Assembly (NCBI GenBank): GCA_020161405.1 | Contig: JAIUOD010000002.1 | Span: 372,001-436,000, forward strand | From: Pseudomonadota bacterium | Lineage (GTDB): Bacteria > Pseudomonadota > Alphaproteobacteria > Caulobacterales > Aquidulcibacteraceae | Direction: 5' to 3' | DNA: 64,000 bases | Shown here: one piece after another, positions 1 to 8,095 of the stretch | Numbering within the stretch: the stretch's first letter is position 1 | Layout of the letters: each line of letters opens with the position of its first letter | Translations under genes and position numbers: made by a program | The notes under the pieces: generated by a model | What the model was told of the DNA's origin: nothing | Databases searched by the model: none | The model's input: the letters and a program-made list of their open reading frames with translations, nothing else

Positions 1-1389
1 AGTCTTTTAGGTCGTGAAATTTGGTTAATGGCGGCAGTGTTTTCAATCGTTGCACTGCTTGGAATTGCATTTTCTTTTACATTCAAGAAAAAATATGACG
101 CCGAGGCGCGCATTTCCGTTTTAATTGGTCAAGAATATGTCTATAGCCCAACAGTTGGCGAAGTTGGGCAGGGACAAACACCAAAACAAGAAGAAATCGT
201 CCAGTCAGAAATTGAGATTTTATCTTCTGCACAGGTTCGCGCCAACACGTTAAAGGCAATTGGCCTTGACCGTGTTTATGACCCAAAAGATTTGGTTGTA
301 AGTTCAGGACCAGATACGCCAGAACAAAAATTTAATGTTGGCGTTGATGCAATGCGTCAAGATTTTTCAAGTTTTTCAACACCAAATACAACAGTTATAA
401 AATTAGGTTTTTCCAATAAAGACCCACAAGTTGCCGCTGATACTTTAAACAAGCTAATTGAAGAATATCTTGTATATCGCCGCAAAGTTTTGTTTGAAGA
501 TCGCTCGCAAGGTTTGGGTGGTCAAGCGGCTGAATTTGCAAAAGAATTAGATGCTGTTCAAACCCAAATAAATAATTTCTTGGTTGCAAATCATATGTCA
601 GATTATGAAGCAGAAAGGACTGCTAATCAAAATCTGCTTGCAACCACTCGTCAAGAATTAATGGCAACAATTTCACGCCGTACTGAAGCGCAAGGACGTT
701 TTTCATCAACAAATGCCTATTATTCAAAAGAGCCAAGTGAAGTTCGCCTTAGTTTTGAAAGCGATAATTCAAAACGCCTTATAGATTTGCAACAGCAATT
801 AGCTGAATTATTAACAAAATATACCGAAGAAAGCCAACCCGTGCAGGATATGCGCCGCCGCATCGCTGCATTAGAAAATGTATTAAATTCTCCGCAAGGT
901 AAGAATTCTGGCACAATAAGAACTGGCCCAAATCCTGTGCGCGATAGTTTGGCAACTGATAGGGCGCGTAATAATGCCGAGGTTGTGGCATCGCAAGACC
1001 GCGAAAAAATCCTGCAAGAGCAAGTAAATCAACTTGAGGCGCGCGCAATGCAAATCGCGCAAATTCGCCCGCAATATGAAGAATTAATGCGCAAAAAAGC
1101 CGTTTTAGAAGAGCAGGTAAAACAATTTTCCACCCGCGAACTAGCTGCAAGCGCACAAAGCAAATTGAACGCAATGTCAAATGATAATATTCGCGTTATT
1201 GAACATGCCGTTGTTCCAACCAAAGGCTCAAGCCTTAAAAAGTTTGTTGCAATGGGGGCGATTTTATTTGGCTTATTCTGTGGTTTGGTAGCGGGCTTAA
1301 TACGCGTATTATCACGTTCTAGCTTCCCAACATCAAAATCAGTTGGTAGATCTTTAGGTATTCCAGTATTAGCCACTATCAATAGATAA
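1..1389 (+). CDS. hfsA: HfsA/GumC-like polysaccharide co-polymerase (5' partial)
   Basis: This is a Wzz/GumC-type inner-membrane chain-length and export protein, probably the HfsA component of holdfast polysaccharide export. The frame is open to the first base of the window, where it reads SLLGREIWLM, so the N-terminus lies upstream. The first visible segment is a membrane helix (MAAVFSIVALLGIAFSFTF), followed by a periplasmic region with the family motif around DAEARISVLIG. Long coiled-coil stretches follow at roughly residues 170-370 of the visible part. A second helix (FVAMGAILFGLFCGLVAGLI) precedes a short cytoplasmic tail. Only a few tens of residues should be missing. The outer-membrane export protein (HfsD) would be expected just upstream, outside the window. 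It is followed 64 bases later by the kinase-like gene. Family assignment is firm; the holdfast role is inferred from gene order. Confidence 0.85.
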   Translation, partial: SLLGREIWLMAAVFSIVALLGIAFSFTFKKKYDAEARISVLIGQEYVYSPTVGEVGQGQTPKQEEIVQSEIEILSSAQVRANTLKAIGLDRVYDPKDLVVSSGPDTPEQKFNVGVDAMRQDFSSFSTPNTTVIKLGFSNKDPQVAADTLNKLIEEYLVYRRKVLFEDRSQGLGGQAAEFAKELDAVQTQINNFLVANHMSDYEAERTANQNLLATTRQELMATISRRTEAQGRFSSTNAYYSKEPSEVRLSFESDNSKRLIDLQQQLAELLTKYTEESQPVQDMRRRIAALENVLNSPQGKNSGTIRTGPNPVRDSLATDRARNNAEVVASQDREKILQEQVNQLEARAMQIAQIRPQYEELMRKKAVLEEQVKQFSTRELAASAQSKLNAMSNDNIRVIEHAVVPTKGSSLKKFVAMGAILFGLFCGLVAGLIRVLSRSSFPTSKSVGRSLGIPVLATINR

Positions 1390-1453
1390 GTGAATCAATT
1401 TAAGTGCCATAAGATGACTTTTCAAAAGTAAGTAAAAGAATTATCTTAAAAAT

Positions 1454-2113
1454 ATGGATTCTCAAGTTCAAGAATTAAATAATGTCTGGACGGCATTGCA
1501 AAGCGTCGCCAAATTTGGCGGCACTAGCATTATGTTCTTGGGCGTTGGTGTTGGTGATAGTGCATCATTTTGTGCACGCAATTTTGCCCAAATCGCGCAA
1601 AACCGCGCCAATAAAGCCGTTTGGTTATTGGATTTAGATTTTTTCAATAATGGTCAATATAATGAATTAACCAAAATTGGTGCAAATATAAGCGGGCCAT
1701 ATGATATGACTTTTGGGCAAAAACCATTTTGGCGTTTAAGCCCTGCAAATCAAAATATTGACCTCTCAAGCCTTTTGGTTGCAGGTCGGGTTGATCAATC
1801 AAAATTATTTGTAAGCCGCTTTCGGCGCGATAAATTATTGAATAATCAATCAATCCAAATTGGCCCAATGCCCGAATATTGGGCCGCGCTTCGTAATTCG
1901 TTAGACATGGTTATTGTGGATGCACCAAGCGTTGATATTTCACGCGCAGGGCTTGCATTAATCTCTGATATGGATGGCATTGTATTAGTTATAGATTCAG
2001 TGAGTAGCGATGCCAAAGATGTTGCCGCCCTTCGTGATGAGATTTTACAAAGGGGCGGGAATTGCCTTGGCGCAATTATGGTCAATAATTCGCGTTCAAC
2101 AAGTGTTGCATGA
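1454..2113 (+). CDS. hfsB: HfsB-like ParA/BY-kinase fold protein with degenerate P-loop
   Basis: This 219-residue protein resembles the cytoplasmic CpsD/CapB autokinase partner of polysaccharide co-polymerases. A Walker A'-like strand (AVWLLDLDF) and a Walker B-like strand (MVIVDAPS) are present. The Walker A position reads GVGVGDSAS and lacks the catalytic lysine, and the C-terminus (NNSRSTSVA) lacks the tyrosine cluster of active tyrosine autokinases. It is therefore likely a non-catalytic structural partner of the preceding HfsA. It sits between the HfsA-like and polymerase genes, as HfsB does in Caulobacter (recalled gene order). The start is the first ATG; no strong ribosome binding site is visible. 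Confidence 0.72.
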   Translation: MDSQVQELNNVWTALQSVAKFGGTSIMFLGVGVGDSASFCARNFAQIAQNRANKAVWLLDLDFFNNGQYNELTKIGANISGPYDMTFGQKPFWRLSPANQNIDLSSLLVAGRVDQSKLFVSRFRRDKLLNNQSIQIGPMPEYWAALRNSLDMVIVDAPSVDISRAGLALISDMDGIVLVIDSVSSDAKDVAALRDEILQRGGNCLGAIMVNNSRSTSVA

Positions 2114-2197
2114 AAATAATATTATTGCTCTAACAATATTGAAATCTGGGGCGAACCACGCCAACAAGTATCAATATAGTTTTTGGAATGAATATTG

Positions 2198-3331
2198 ATG
2201 CGTCAAAATGTGAAATCTGCGAATAATTTATATGGGGGTGCAAGGGTTGCAACTTCTTATAATGCAGGTGCATTTGGCCTAAATTCACTTGATATATTAT
2301 TCAGTGTTTTAATTATATATTTTTTTAGCCCACGTTTTTGGGAAATTGCGTCTTTATTCCTTCCCGCGTCACGAATATTATCAAATCCCAATAATTTCGA
2401 CTTATTGCAAGCGGCAATCCTAAGCTTAGGTTTTGTTGGAATTGCTGTTAAATGGGAATTGATGGCAAAGATAATTTATCGTTTCACCTTCTTATTTATA
2501 ATGATTGGTGCTGCGTCATTGTCAGTATTTTGGTCAATTGATAAGGCGCAAACGCTAAAAGCTGCGATATATCTTGGCCTTATTATAAGTTTTGCAACTG
2601 CACTTGGTTTACGCTTTGGCGAAAGTAAATTAGCCAATATTGCACTTATTTCCACTTTTAGCCTTATTGTCGTACAAATGCTTTTGTCGATAAGTAAGTT
2701 TTCAAGTGCACAAATGCTTGCGCCAAGTGATTTTGAAATTTCTTATTGTTTGGTATGTGCATTTTGGGCAATGTCATCTAATACTAAATACGCGCTTTTT
2801 TATGCACCAATTGTATTATTTTGCGGTGCAATTGTGCTTTTGAACCAAGATATAATGGGAATAAGTGTATTAATTGCAATTGCGGGCGCATATTGCGTGA
2901 TCTTTTTTTCAAGACTTAATAATGGCGAAATAATATCAATTTCAGGCTCTATTGGTGTTTTGGTTTTATTGGCAACATTTTTGGTTTTAGGTTTTGGTCA
3001 GCAAGGTTTTGAATATGTTGCGCAAACCCTTGGTGATTTTTCGCTAAAATCATTGATTGGTAATGGATATGGCTTGGGGCAAGGAAAAATTCAAACATAT
3101 CTAATTGATGGCCTTGGCCTTATTGGGATTTTGCTTGGTGTGTTTTTTGTGTTTTTTGCTTCTTTAGTTGCAATTTTAAGTGCCAAAAACAGGCCATCAA
3201 TTGTTGTTGCAATATTTGGTTTTATTGCGCTTGTAATGGCAAATTTCCCTGCCATTGGCTATAATTGGGGAATATTGATATTATTGTTTGCGTCTGTAAT
3301 TATCGGTTTAATCCCAATTCGCAAATCCTAA
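2198..3331 (+). CDS. hfsC: HfsC/Wzy-like polysaccharide polymerase
   Basis: This integral membrane protein of about 377 residues has roughly ten hydrophobic segments and the O-antigen polymerase/ligase signature ASLSVFWSIDKAQTLKAA, typical of Wzy-type polymerases that join lipid-linked repeat units in the periplasm. It is somewhat shorter than the usual 400-450 residues. A TTG codon three bases upstream (2195) is in frame; ATG at 2198 was preferred, with GGA at 2185-2187 as a weak ribosome binding site. Its TAA stop overlaps the TAG stop of the opposing glycosyltransferase by two bases (CDS overlap four bases), so no gene lies between the two halves of the locus. The name is inferred from position after HfsA and HfsB. 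Confidence 0.75.
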   Translation: MRQNVKSANNLYGGARVATSYNAGAFGLNSLDILFSVLIIYFFSPRFWEIASLFLPASRILSNPNNFDLLQAAILSLGFVGIAVKWELMAKIIYRFTFLFIMIGAASLSVFWSIDKAQTLKAAIYLGLIISFATALGLRFGESKLANIALISTFSLIVVQMLLSISKFSSAQMLAPSDFEISYCLVCAFWAMSSNTKYALFYAPIVLFCGAIVLLNQDIMGISVLIAIAGAYCVIFFSRLNNGEIISISGSIGVLVLLATFLVLGFGQQGFEYVAQTLGDFSLKSLIGNGYGLGQGKIQTYLIDGLGLIGILLGVFFVFFASLVAILSAKNRPSIVVAIFGFIALVMANFPAIGYNWGILILLFASVIIGLIPIRKS

Positions 3332-4284
3332 TTTTTTTGCAAGATTGATTTTGCGGCATGGGTTGCGCGCCAAAGACGTGTCAAATTTGCCTTAATTTTT
3401 ATTGGTAAATTAGTTTCCAAAATTAAATATTTAAGGGCGGGGGCAAAAGAAACCAAAAACGGTAATTTTGCAATTAAACGCGCCGCTTTTGTACTTTGAA
3501 GTTTAAGCATTTGTGGGTGACGCATTGCAATATGTCGAAAATTTGGCCCAGCTTGTGCAAGTTTGTCCAATAAAACTTCGGGAATATCCAATCCTAAATG
3601 CGTGGCGGAATTTTCAAAATGCACGATGGCAAATTTCGCCTGATGCGCGCGTAAAGCCCAATCAACATCTTCCCAGCCCCAACCTTTAAATCCGCAATCA
3701 AAGGGTACTTCTTGAACAATATCGCGGCGAACCAATAGATTAGACGTAGCAACCGCAAGTGGCCCACGTTCATTACGTTCCATAGCTGAAAGGCAATCTG
3801 TATGCCCTGCCAATTCCTTAGCCAGTGCAAGTTCTTTATTGTCTTCTATTTGCGAGGTTGAAAATCCGCCATAGGCAATTGTAGGAGCACTATTGTCAAT
3901 AAAATCAAGCCATTTAGCAATAAAATTCGGGCAATCAGGCAGCATATCACTATCTAAAAATAGAAGAAATTCCCCACTAGAATTTTCAATCAACGCGTTA
4001 CGCGCCGCAGAACGCCCTTGATTTTCAACAAAAGCAACAAGTTTTGCCGCAATTGATATATTATCTAAATGCGATTTTATTTTTTTAATTAATTCAGGTG
4101 ATTTTGAACCATCATCAACACAAATTAATTCAATATTTTTATCAAAGTTCGAATTATTTATCTCGTCTGAAATTTTTGCAAGCAATGGGCTTGGATCATT
4201 TTTATAGATTGGTGTTACAATTGATAATTTAATTGGCGCTTTGCATGGAAAGTGCGAATTTGTATAGATATTTGCTTTTTCCAT
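3328..4284 (-). CDS. hfsG: HfsG-like family 2 glycosyltransferase
   Basis: This is a GT2-fold, GT-A glycosyltransferase of 318 residues. Visible motifs are the N-terminal LSIVTPIYKND, the nucleotide-sugar site CVDDGS, the metal-binding DSDM (DXD equivalent), and GWGWEDVDWALR, which supplies the acidic catalytic base. The C-terminal 60 residues are basic and amphipathic, suggesting peripheral membrane association. It would add sugars to the lipid-linked holdfast repeat unit. The start ATG overlaps the flippase stop by one base (TAATG), showing translational coupling. The family is certain; HfsG identity rests on locus order. Confidence 0.8.
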   Translation of the reverse strand: MEKANIYTNSHFPCKAPIKLSIVTPIYKNDPSPLLAKISDEINNSNFDKNIELICVDDGSKSPELIKKIKSHLDNISIAAKLVAFVENQGRSAARNALIENSSGEFLLFLDSDMLPDCPNFIAKWLDFIDNSAPTIAYGGFSTSQIEDNKELALAKELAGHTDCLSAMERNERGPLAVATSNLLVRRDIVQEVPFDCGFKGWGWEDVDWALRAHQAKFAIVHFENSATHLGLDIPEVLLDKLAQAGPNFRHIAMRHPQMLKLQSTKAARLIAKLPFLVSFAPALKYLILETNLPIKIKANLTRLWRATHAAKSILQKN

Positions 4285-5723
4285 TACGCCTTCCTTATTT
4301 TATTTAAAATATTATTTGCCATTTCACGTGCATTGGCAAAATCTAACCAATATGCCATCGCCCCATAAATTAACGCGCCAACTATTGCTTTTGCAATTAA
4401 TTCGATGAATGCGCCCCAATTTGGAACTAATAAAACACCCGCCGACATTGCAATAAGTGAAATTATTATTTTTACTATTTCATCAAGCGGAACTGGTAAT
4501 TTTACATGTTTTGAACCACGCCAATACATAAGGGTAAGTGAAACAATATAAGCAATAATTGTTGCTACAATCGCCCCATTTATCCCTAATTTTGGCAATA
4601 GTGTAAAATTAAGCGCGATATTCAAAATAACAGGAAAAAGCATCAAAATTGTACGCTCAAACACATGTTTGGACAACATAAAAGCGTCAGCAAAATAATC
4701 ACTTACACCCAATATAAGGCTTGCGATGGCGATATATGGCGCGATTTTTGCTGCTTCTTCGCGCATACTTGGGCCGATAAGAATTTCACATAAAGGATGT
4801 GCAACCAATGCAATACCTATGGCAATCGGTGCGCCAAGCCCAACCCTTAAGGAAAAATTATGTTTGGCGGTATTTTCAAACCAATCCTTATCCTTACTTT
4901 CAAAGGCGTTTACCAATAATGGGAATGTTGCCGATGAAACATAAAGGAAAAAAGTATCCATAATTCGCGCTGCAACTTGATAGCCTGCTGAATAAATACC
5001 AACCTGTGCATGGCCCAATAATGGCCCCATAATTAATCTATCGCCAGTATATAAAATTGCCGCCGCAATAAGATTTAAAGATATTGGATAGCCAAATTTT
5101 ATATATGAAAGTGCAAGTTTTTTATCAAATTTTCCGCCTTTTGCCGATTTAACTAAATCCGGTAATTCAAGCCCAAGCGCGCACATACCTGCGATCAATG
5201 TCGCAAAGAATGGGCCATCTTGCTTGAAACCTAAAAATACCACCGAAATCGCGGTTAAAATAAAACCAAAAATAATATGAAACCCATCGACAATGGCATA
5301 ACGCATTGCTTGTAAATTCATTCTTCGGGTTTCAAACGCAATTTTCAATAATGAACGTATTATTGAACCTGCAAATGCCGCTGCCAAAGCCCTTCGCGTA
5401 ATAATATCTGATGGTGATATTAAAAGATAAACGACAACGACCAAAGAAAATAATAGGCAGTTTACAAAATAAGCAATAAAAATAGTTTTAAAATGATTGG
5501 CAACATTATTTTCTTCGCGCGCATTGGCAAAAAAGCGTCCCGCTGCCGCCTCTGCCCATGTGAAGAAAATATAGTGAAATATGGTCATTTTAATGAAAAC
5601 ATCATTGAAAAGACCATATCCCTCATTCGATAAATATCGCGTAAGGATAAAAACCGTTCCAAAACTTGCAATAACTTGTGCAAGGTTTGGAAGTAAATAT
5701 GCCAGTAAATGTTTGAAAAGCAT
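4284..5723 (-). CDS. hfsF: HfsF-like Wzx polysaccharide flippase
   Basis: This 479-residue protein of the polysaccharide transporter (MATE/Wzx) superfamily has about 12-14 hydrophobic segments along its whole length. The N-terminus (FGTVFILTRYLSNEGYGLFND) is the conserved first helix and loop of Wzx flippases, and GDRLIMGPLLGHAQVGIYSAG is the conserved helix 7-8 region. It would flip the lipid-linked repeat unit across the inner membrane. Its start overlaps the end of the initiating transferase gene by one base, so hfsE-hfsF-hfsG form one tightly coupled minus-strand transcription unit. Confidence 0.82.
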   Translation of the reverse strand: MLFKHLLAYLLPNLAQVIASFGTVFILTRYLSNEGYGLFNDVFIKMTIFHYIFFTWAEAAAGRFFANAREENNVANHFKTIFIAYFVNCLLFSLVVVVYLLISPSDIITRRALAAAFAGSIIRSLLKIAFETRRMNLQAMRYAIVDGFHIIFGFILTAISVVFLGFKQDGPFFATLIAGMCALGLELPDLVKSAKGGKFDKKLALSYIKFGYPISLNLIAAAILYTGDRLIMGPLLGHAQVGIYSAGYQVAARIMDTFFLYVSSATFPLLVNAFESKDKDWFENTAKHNFSLRVGLGAPIAIGIALVAHPLCEILIGPSMREEAAKIAPYIAIASLILGVSDYFADAFMLSKHVFERTILMLFPVILNIALNFTLLPKLGINGAIVATIIAYIVSLTLMYWRGSKHVKLPVPLDEIVKIIISLIAMSAGVLLVPNWGAFIELIAKAIVGALIYGAMAYWLDFANAREMANNILNKIRKA

Positions 5724-7222
5724 TATCTAATTTTTGCCTTATCGCCTAATAAAGATGGCAAAGTCATTGCCATTATATATATATCCATCCAAAAACTTGA
5801 ATTATCTATATATTCAGTATCTAAGCGAACACGCTCTGCAACTTCTTCTGGCGTATGAACAGGGCCACGCGAACCATGAATTGCCGCCCAGCCAGTGATA
5901 CCAGGTTTAATGCGGTGGCGATGCGCATAATCTGAAACCAATTTTTCGCTTTCAGTATCGCCAGTTTTCATACCAATTGCATGCGGCCTTGGGCCAACTA
6001 ATGACATATCACCCATGAAAACATTGAATAATTGCGGCAATTCATCAATCGAAGTTTTGCGAATGAATTTGCCAACTTTTGTAACGCGCGGGTCATCCTT
6101 TGTTACTTGTTGCGCAGCTGTATAATCGCTTAGCTCGCTTCGCATTGAACGGAACTTCCAACATAAAAATGATTGGTTGTTAAATCCGTGACGCGGCTGC
6201 CTAAAGAAAATGGGGCCTTTTGATTCAAGTTTAATTGCAATTGCTGTGATAACTAAAATCGGGCTTAGAAGCACTATTGCGATTGATGTAATAATTAAGT
6301 CTTGCACACGTTTCCAAAACGCGCGACGCGCATCTTCTGGGGTTCCCGAAACATATGCAACAGGGGTTCCGCCAAGGCGTCCAATTGTTGTGCCATCACA
6401 ATCAAATCCCTGCATATCGATGGCAAGAACCAATTTATTCGGCATTGAACGAAGTTTTTCCACCAATTGAACCACACGTTTTTGCGCCGCAGATGATACA
6501 GTTATTACAACCCTATCAATACTTGGAAGGTTTTCCCAATGCATCAAAGCCTCAAGGTCGCCAATAACAGGTACATCATTAATTGATTTAGGCGCGCGTC
6601 CCAATCTATCATCGAAAATACCAAGGAAATTGATATCACCCTTGCTTTGTCTATTTTCAATAAGTTTTTTTGCTTGATCAGTTGCACCAACAATAACAAC
6701 ATTCATTGAAAACGCGCCGGCTTTGCCTAATTCTTTGACCATATAAGCGGCAATATAATGGGTTATGCTTAATAATAAGCCCGCAACAATTGTTATGAAT
6801 AATGCCTCACTTACGCATTCTGTCCAATGGCGTGCAGAAATTTGCGAAATCATAAGGCCTAATACTATGTTCAAAAGGCATGCAATTAATGTTGCGCCAA
6901 TTGTTTTGAAAAAATGTTTAGAAGCTTTTGGAAATTGCGAAAAACTATAAAGATTATTTTCGCGCATGACCCACCAAAGACCAAGCGCCGCACATGCCAT
7001 TGGCAAAGTAATCGCCAAAGACGCCGATAATAATCTGTCCGCAATATAAATTCTAAGGCTTATTGCAACTACAAAAACAATTGTAATTATATCGACGATT
7101 TCCAACCCATATCCGAAACTTGAGCGAAAAAAACGTGCACCGCGCGCCGCTGTTCGTGCGTGTACATTTCCCAATGTCTTGAAAATAGGTTGTGCACTAT
7201 TGGCCTTATTCATTTTTATCAT
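5723..7222 (-). CDS. hfsE: HfsE-like undecaprenyl-phosphate sugar phosphotransferase
   Basis: This 499-residue polyisoprenyl-phosphate hexose-1-phosphate transferase starts lipid-linked repeat-unit synthesis. It has several N-terminal membrane helices (about residues 45-165) and a Rossmann-like CoA-binding-type domain (VVIVGATDQAKKLIEN). The C-terminal bacterial sugar transferase domain carries ESKGPIFFRQPRHG, CWKFRSMR, RKTSIDELPQLFNVF, MSLVGPRPH and KPGITGWAAI. The domain order matches WcaJ/PssY/HfsE proteins. It is the first gene of the minus-strand half-locus, preceded by a region with nested inverted repeats. An internal ATG three codons downstream is an alternative start. Confidence 0.85.
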   Translation of the reverse strand: MIKMNKANSAQPIFKTLGNVHARTAARGARFFRSSFGYGLEIVDIITIVFVVAISLRIYIADRLLSASLAITLPMACAALGLWWVMRENNLYSFSQFPKASKHFFKTIGATLIACLLNIVLGLMISQISARHWTECVSEALFITIVAGLLLSITHYIAAYMVKELGKAGAFSMNVVIVGATDQAKKLIENRQSKGDINFLGIFDDRLGRAPKSINDVPVIGDLEALMHWENLPSIDRVVITVSSAAQKRVVQLVEKLRSMPNKLVLAIDMQGFDCDGTTIGRLGGTPVAYVSGTPEDARRAFWKRVQDLIITSIAIVLLSPILVITAIAIKLESKGPIFFRQPRHGFNNQSFLCWKFRSMRSELSDYTAAQQVTKDDPRVTKVGKFIRKTSIDELPQLFNVFMGDMSLVGPRPHAIGMKTGDTESEKLVSDYAHRHRIKPGITGWAAIHGSRGPVHTPEEVAERVRLDTEYIDNSSFWMDIYIMAMTLPSLLGDKAKIR

Positions 7223-7256
7223 TCTCCAATAGATTGCATTTTATCATTTTTAAGTA

Positions 7257-7333
7257 TCAATCAGGTTAATGCGGTTTAATTTAACTGCATTAATGACATT
7301 CGAACCAAGATTTTGTGCAATTGACCTGATTGA
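7257..7333. promoter_or_regulatory. Nested inverted repeats upstream of hfsE
   Basis: An outer repeat TCAATCAGGT (7257-7266) is mirrored exactly by ACCTGATTGA (7324-7333). Directly inside, TTAATGC (7266-7272) is mirrored by GCATTAA (7287-7293), with a further GTT/AAC pairing. Several TTAA tetramers lie here, including one pair spaced six bases apart, which is close to but not the TTAA-N7-TTAA CtrA site. It could be the hfsE promoter/operator or a folded leader. The only other neighbour is the tRNA-Ser gene starting at 7379. Confidence 0.4.
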
Positions 7334-7378
7334 GCATCTTGGCATAAGCCATCACATCGTATAACAAAGCTTCGCGCT

Positions 7379-7469
7379 GGAGACGTGGCCGAGAGGCTGA
7401 AGGCACTCGTTTGCTAAATGAGCGTAGTCCAAAAGGCTACCGAGGGTTCGAATCCCTCCGTCTCCGCCA
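7379..7469 (+). tRNA. tRNA-Ser (anticodon GCU)
   Basis: This is a complete type II (long variable arm) tRNA. The acceptor stem GGAGACG (7379-7385) pairs with CGTCTCC (7459-7465). The anticodon stem CTCGT/ATGAG encloses loop TTGCTAA with anticodon GCT at 7413-7415. A variable arm follows, then the T-arm with GGTTCGAATCC, discriminator G and an encoded CCA (7467-7469). It reads AGC/AGU serine codons. The opposing protein gene ends on the base after CCA. Confidence 0.96.
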
Positions 7470-7820
7470 TTATTGTTTTATGAAGTCTAGGATGGCTTTT
7501 TCGTATTTGTCGGTTTTGGCATTTTGGTTTATTCTTTTCATAAGCCACGTATTTTCAACATTTGTTATATTTTCGTCACTTTGAATATCGTTATAACTGT
7601 GATTATTATCCCATGAAGTATCAATTTCAGTTTTGTTGAAATTGAACATTTTGGATAAAAATGTGCCAATACCGCCGCTTTGTGTGCTAAGGAATTTTTC
7701 GTGTTCAATCGCGCGTTGGCGCGATACTTTTGTATAGAAATTATGTGCCATAAGGTGATTGCCAATTGATTTTGCGAAGAATTCACTCCATTCAGGGCAA
7801 TTGTCACCATTAATTACCAT
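7470..7820 (-). CDS. Conserved hypothetical protein; true start probably upstream
   Basis: From its first ATG this gene encodes 116 residues, but the frame stays open back to 7961. The extra codons (SLSQKLNDIINTAKINES, then DVLELRQISYSDGAIKEDE) look like the N-terminus of an alphaproteobacterial family I recognise only by its DVLxLR...DG pattern, possibly TerB-like. The CPEWSEFF segment belongs to the same family pattern. The only codon at the expected start is ATT (7953-7955), which would give 161 residues. The C-terminal part is polar and low in complexity. Function unknown. Either an ATT start is used or the gene has lost its start codon. Confidence 0.5.
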   Translation of the reverse strand: MVINGDNCPEWSEFFAKSIGNHLMAHNFYTKVSRQRAIEHEKFLSTQSGGIGTFLSKMFNFNKTEIDTSWDNNHSYNDIQSDENITNVENTWLMKRINQNAKTDKYEKAILDFIKQ

Positions 7821-8095
7821 ATATTTGATTTCAAATAAAAATTCATCTTCTTTAATTGCGCCATCAGAATAAGATATTTGGCGTAATTCCAGAACATCAC
7901 TTTCGTTTATTTTTGCCGTATTGATGATATCATTTAGTTTTTGTGAAAGTGAAATTCCAAATTAGCCCCCGTTTTTTAAACATAATAAGGTAATTTTGGT
8001 TAAATTTGCGTGAGTTAATAGATAATAAAAAGCAAATGCTTGAAACATTGGCATATTTTTTTTTGCTTGTTAAACTATCAAAAAAGGGGCGGTTT

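Noticed and set aside
7379-7820. Integration at tRNA-Ser
   Set aside because: The downstream gene ends exactly at the tRNA 3' end, but no integrase, phage gene or duplicated tRNA 3' segment is present.
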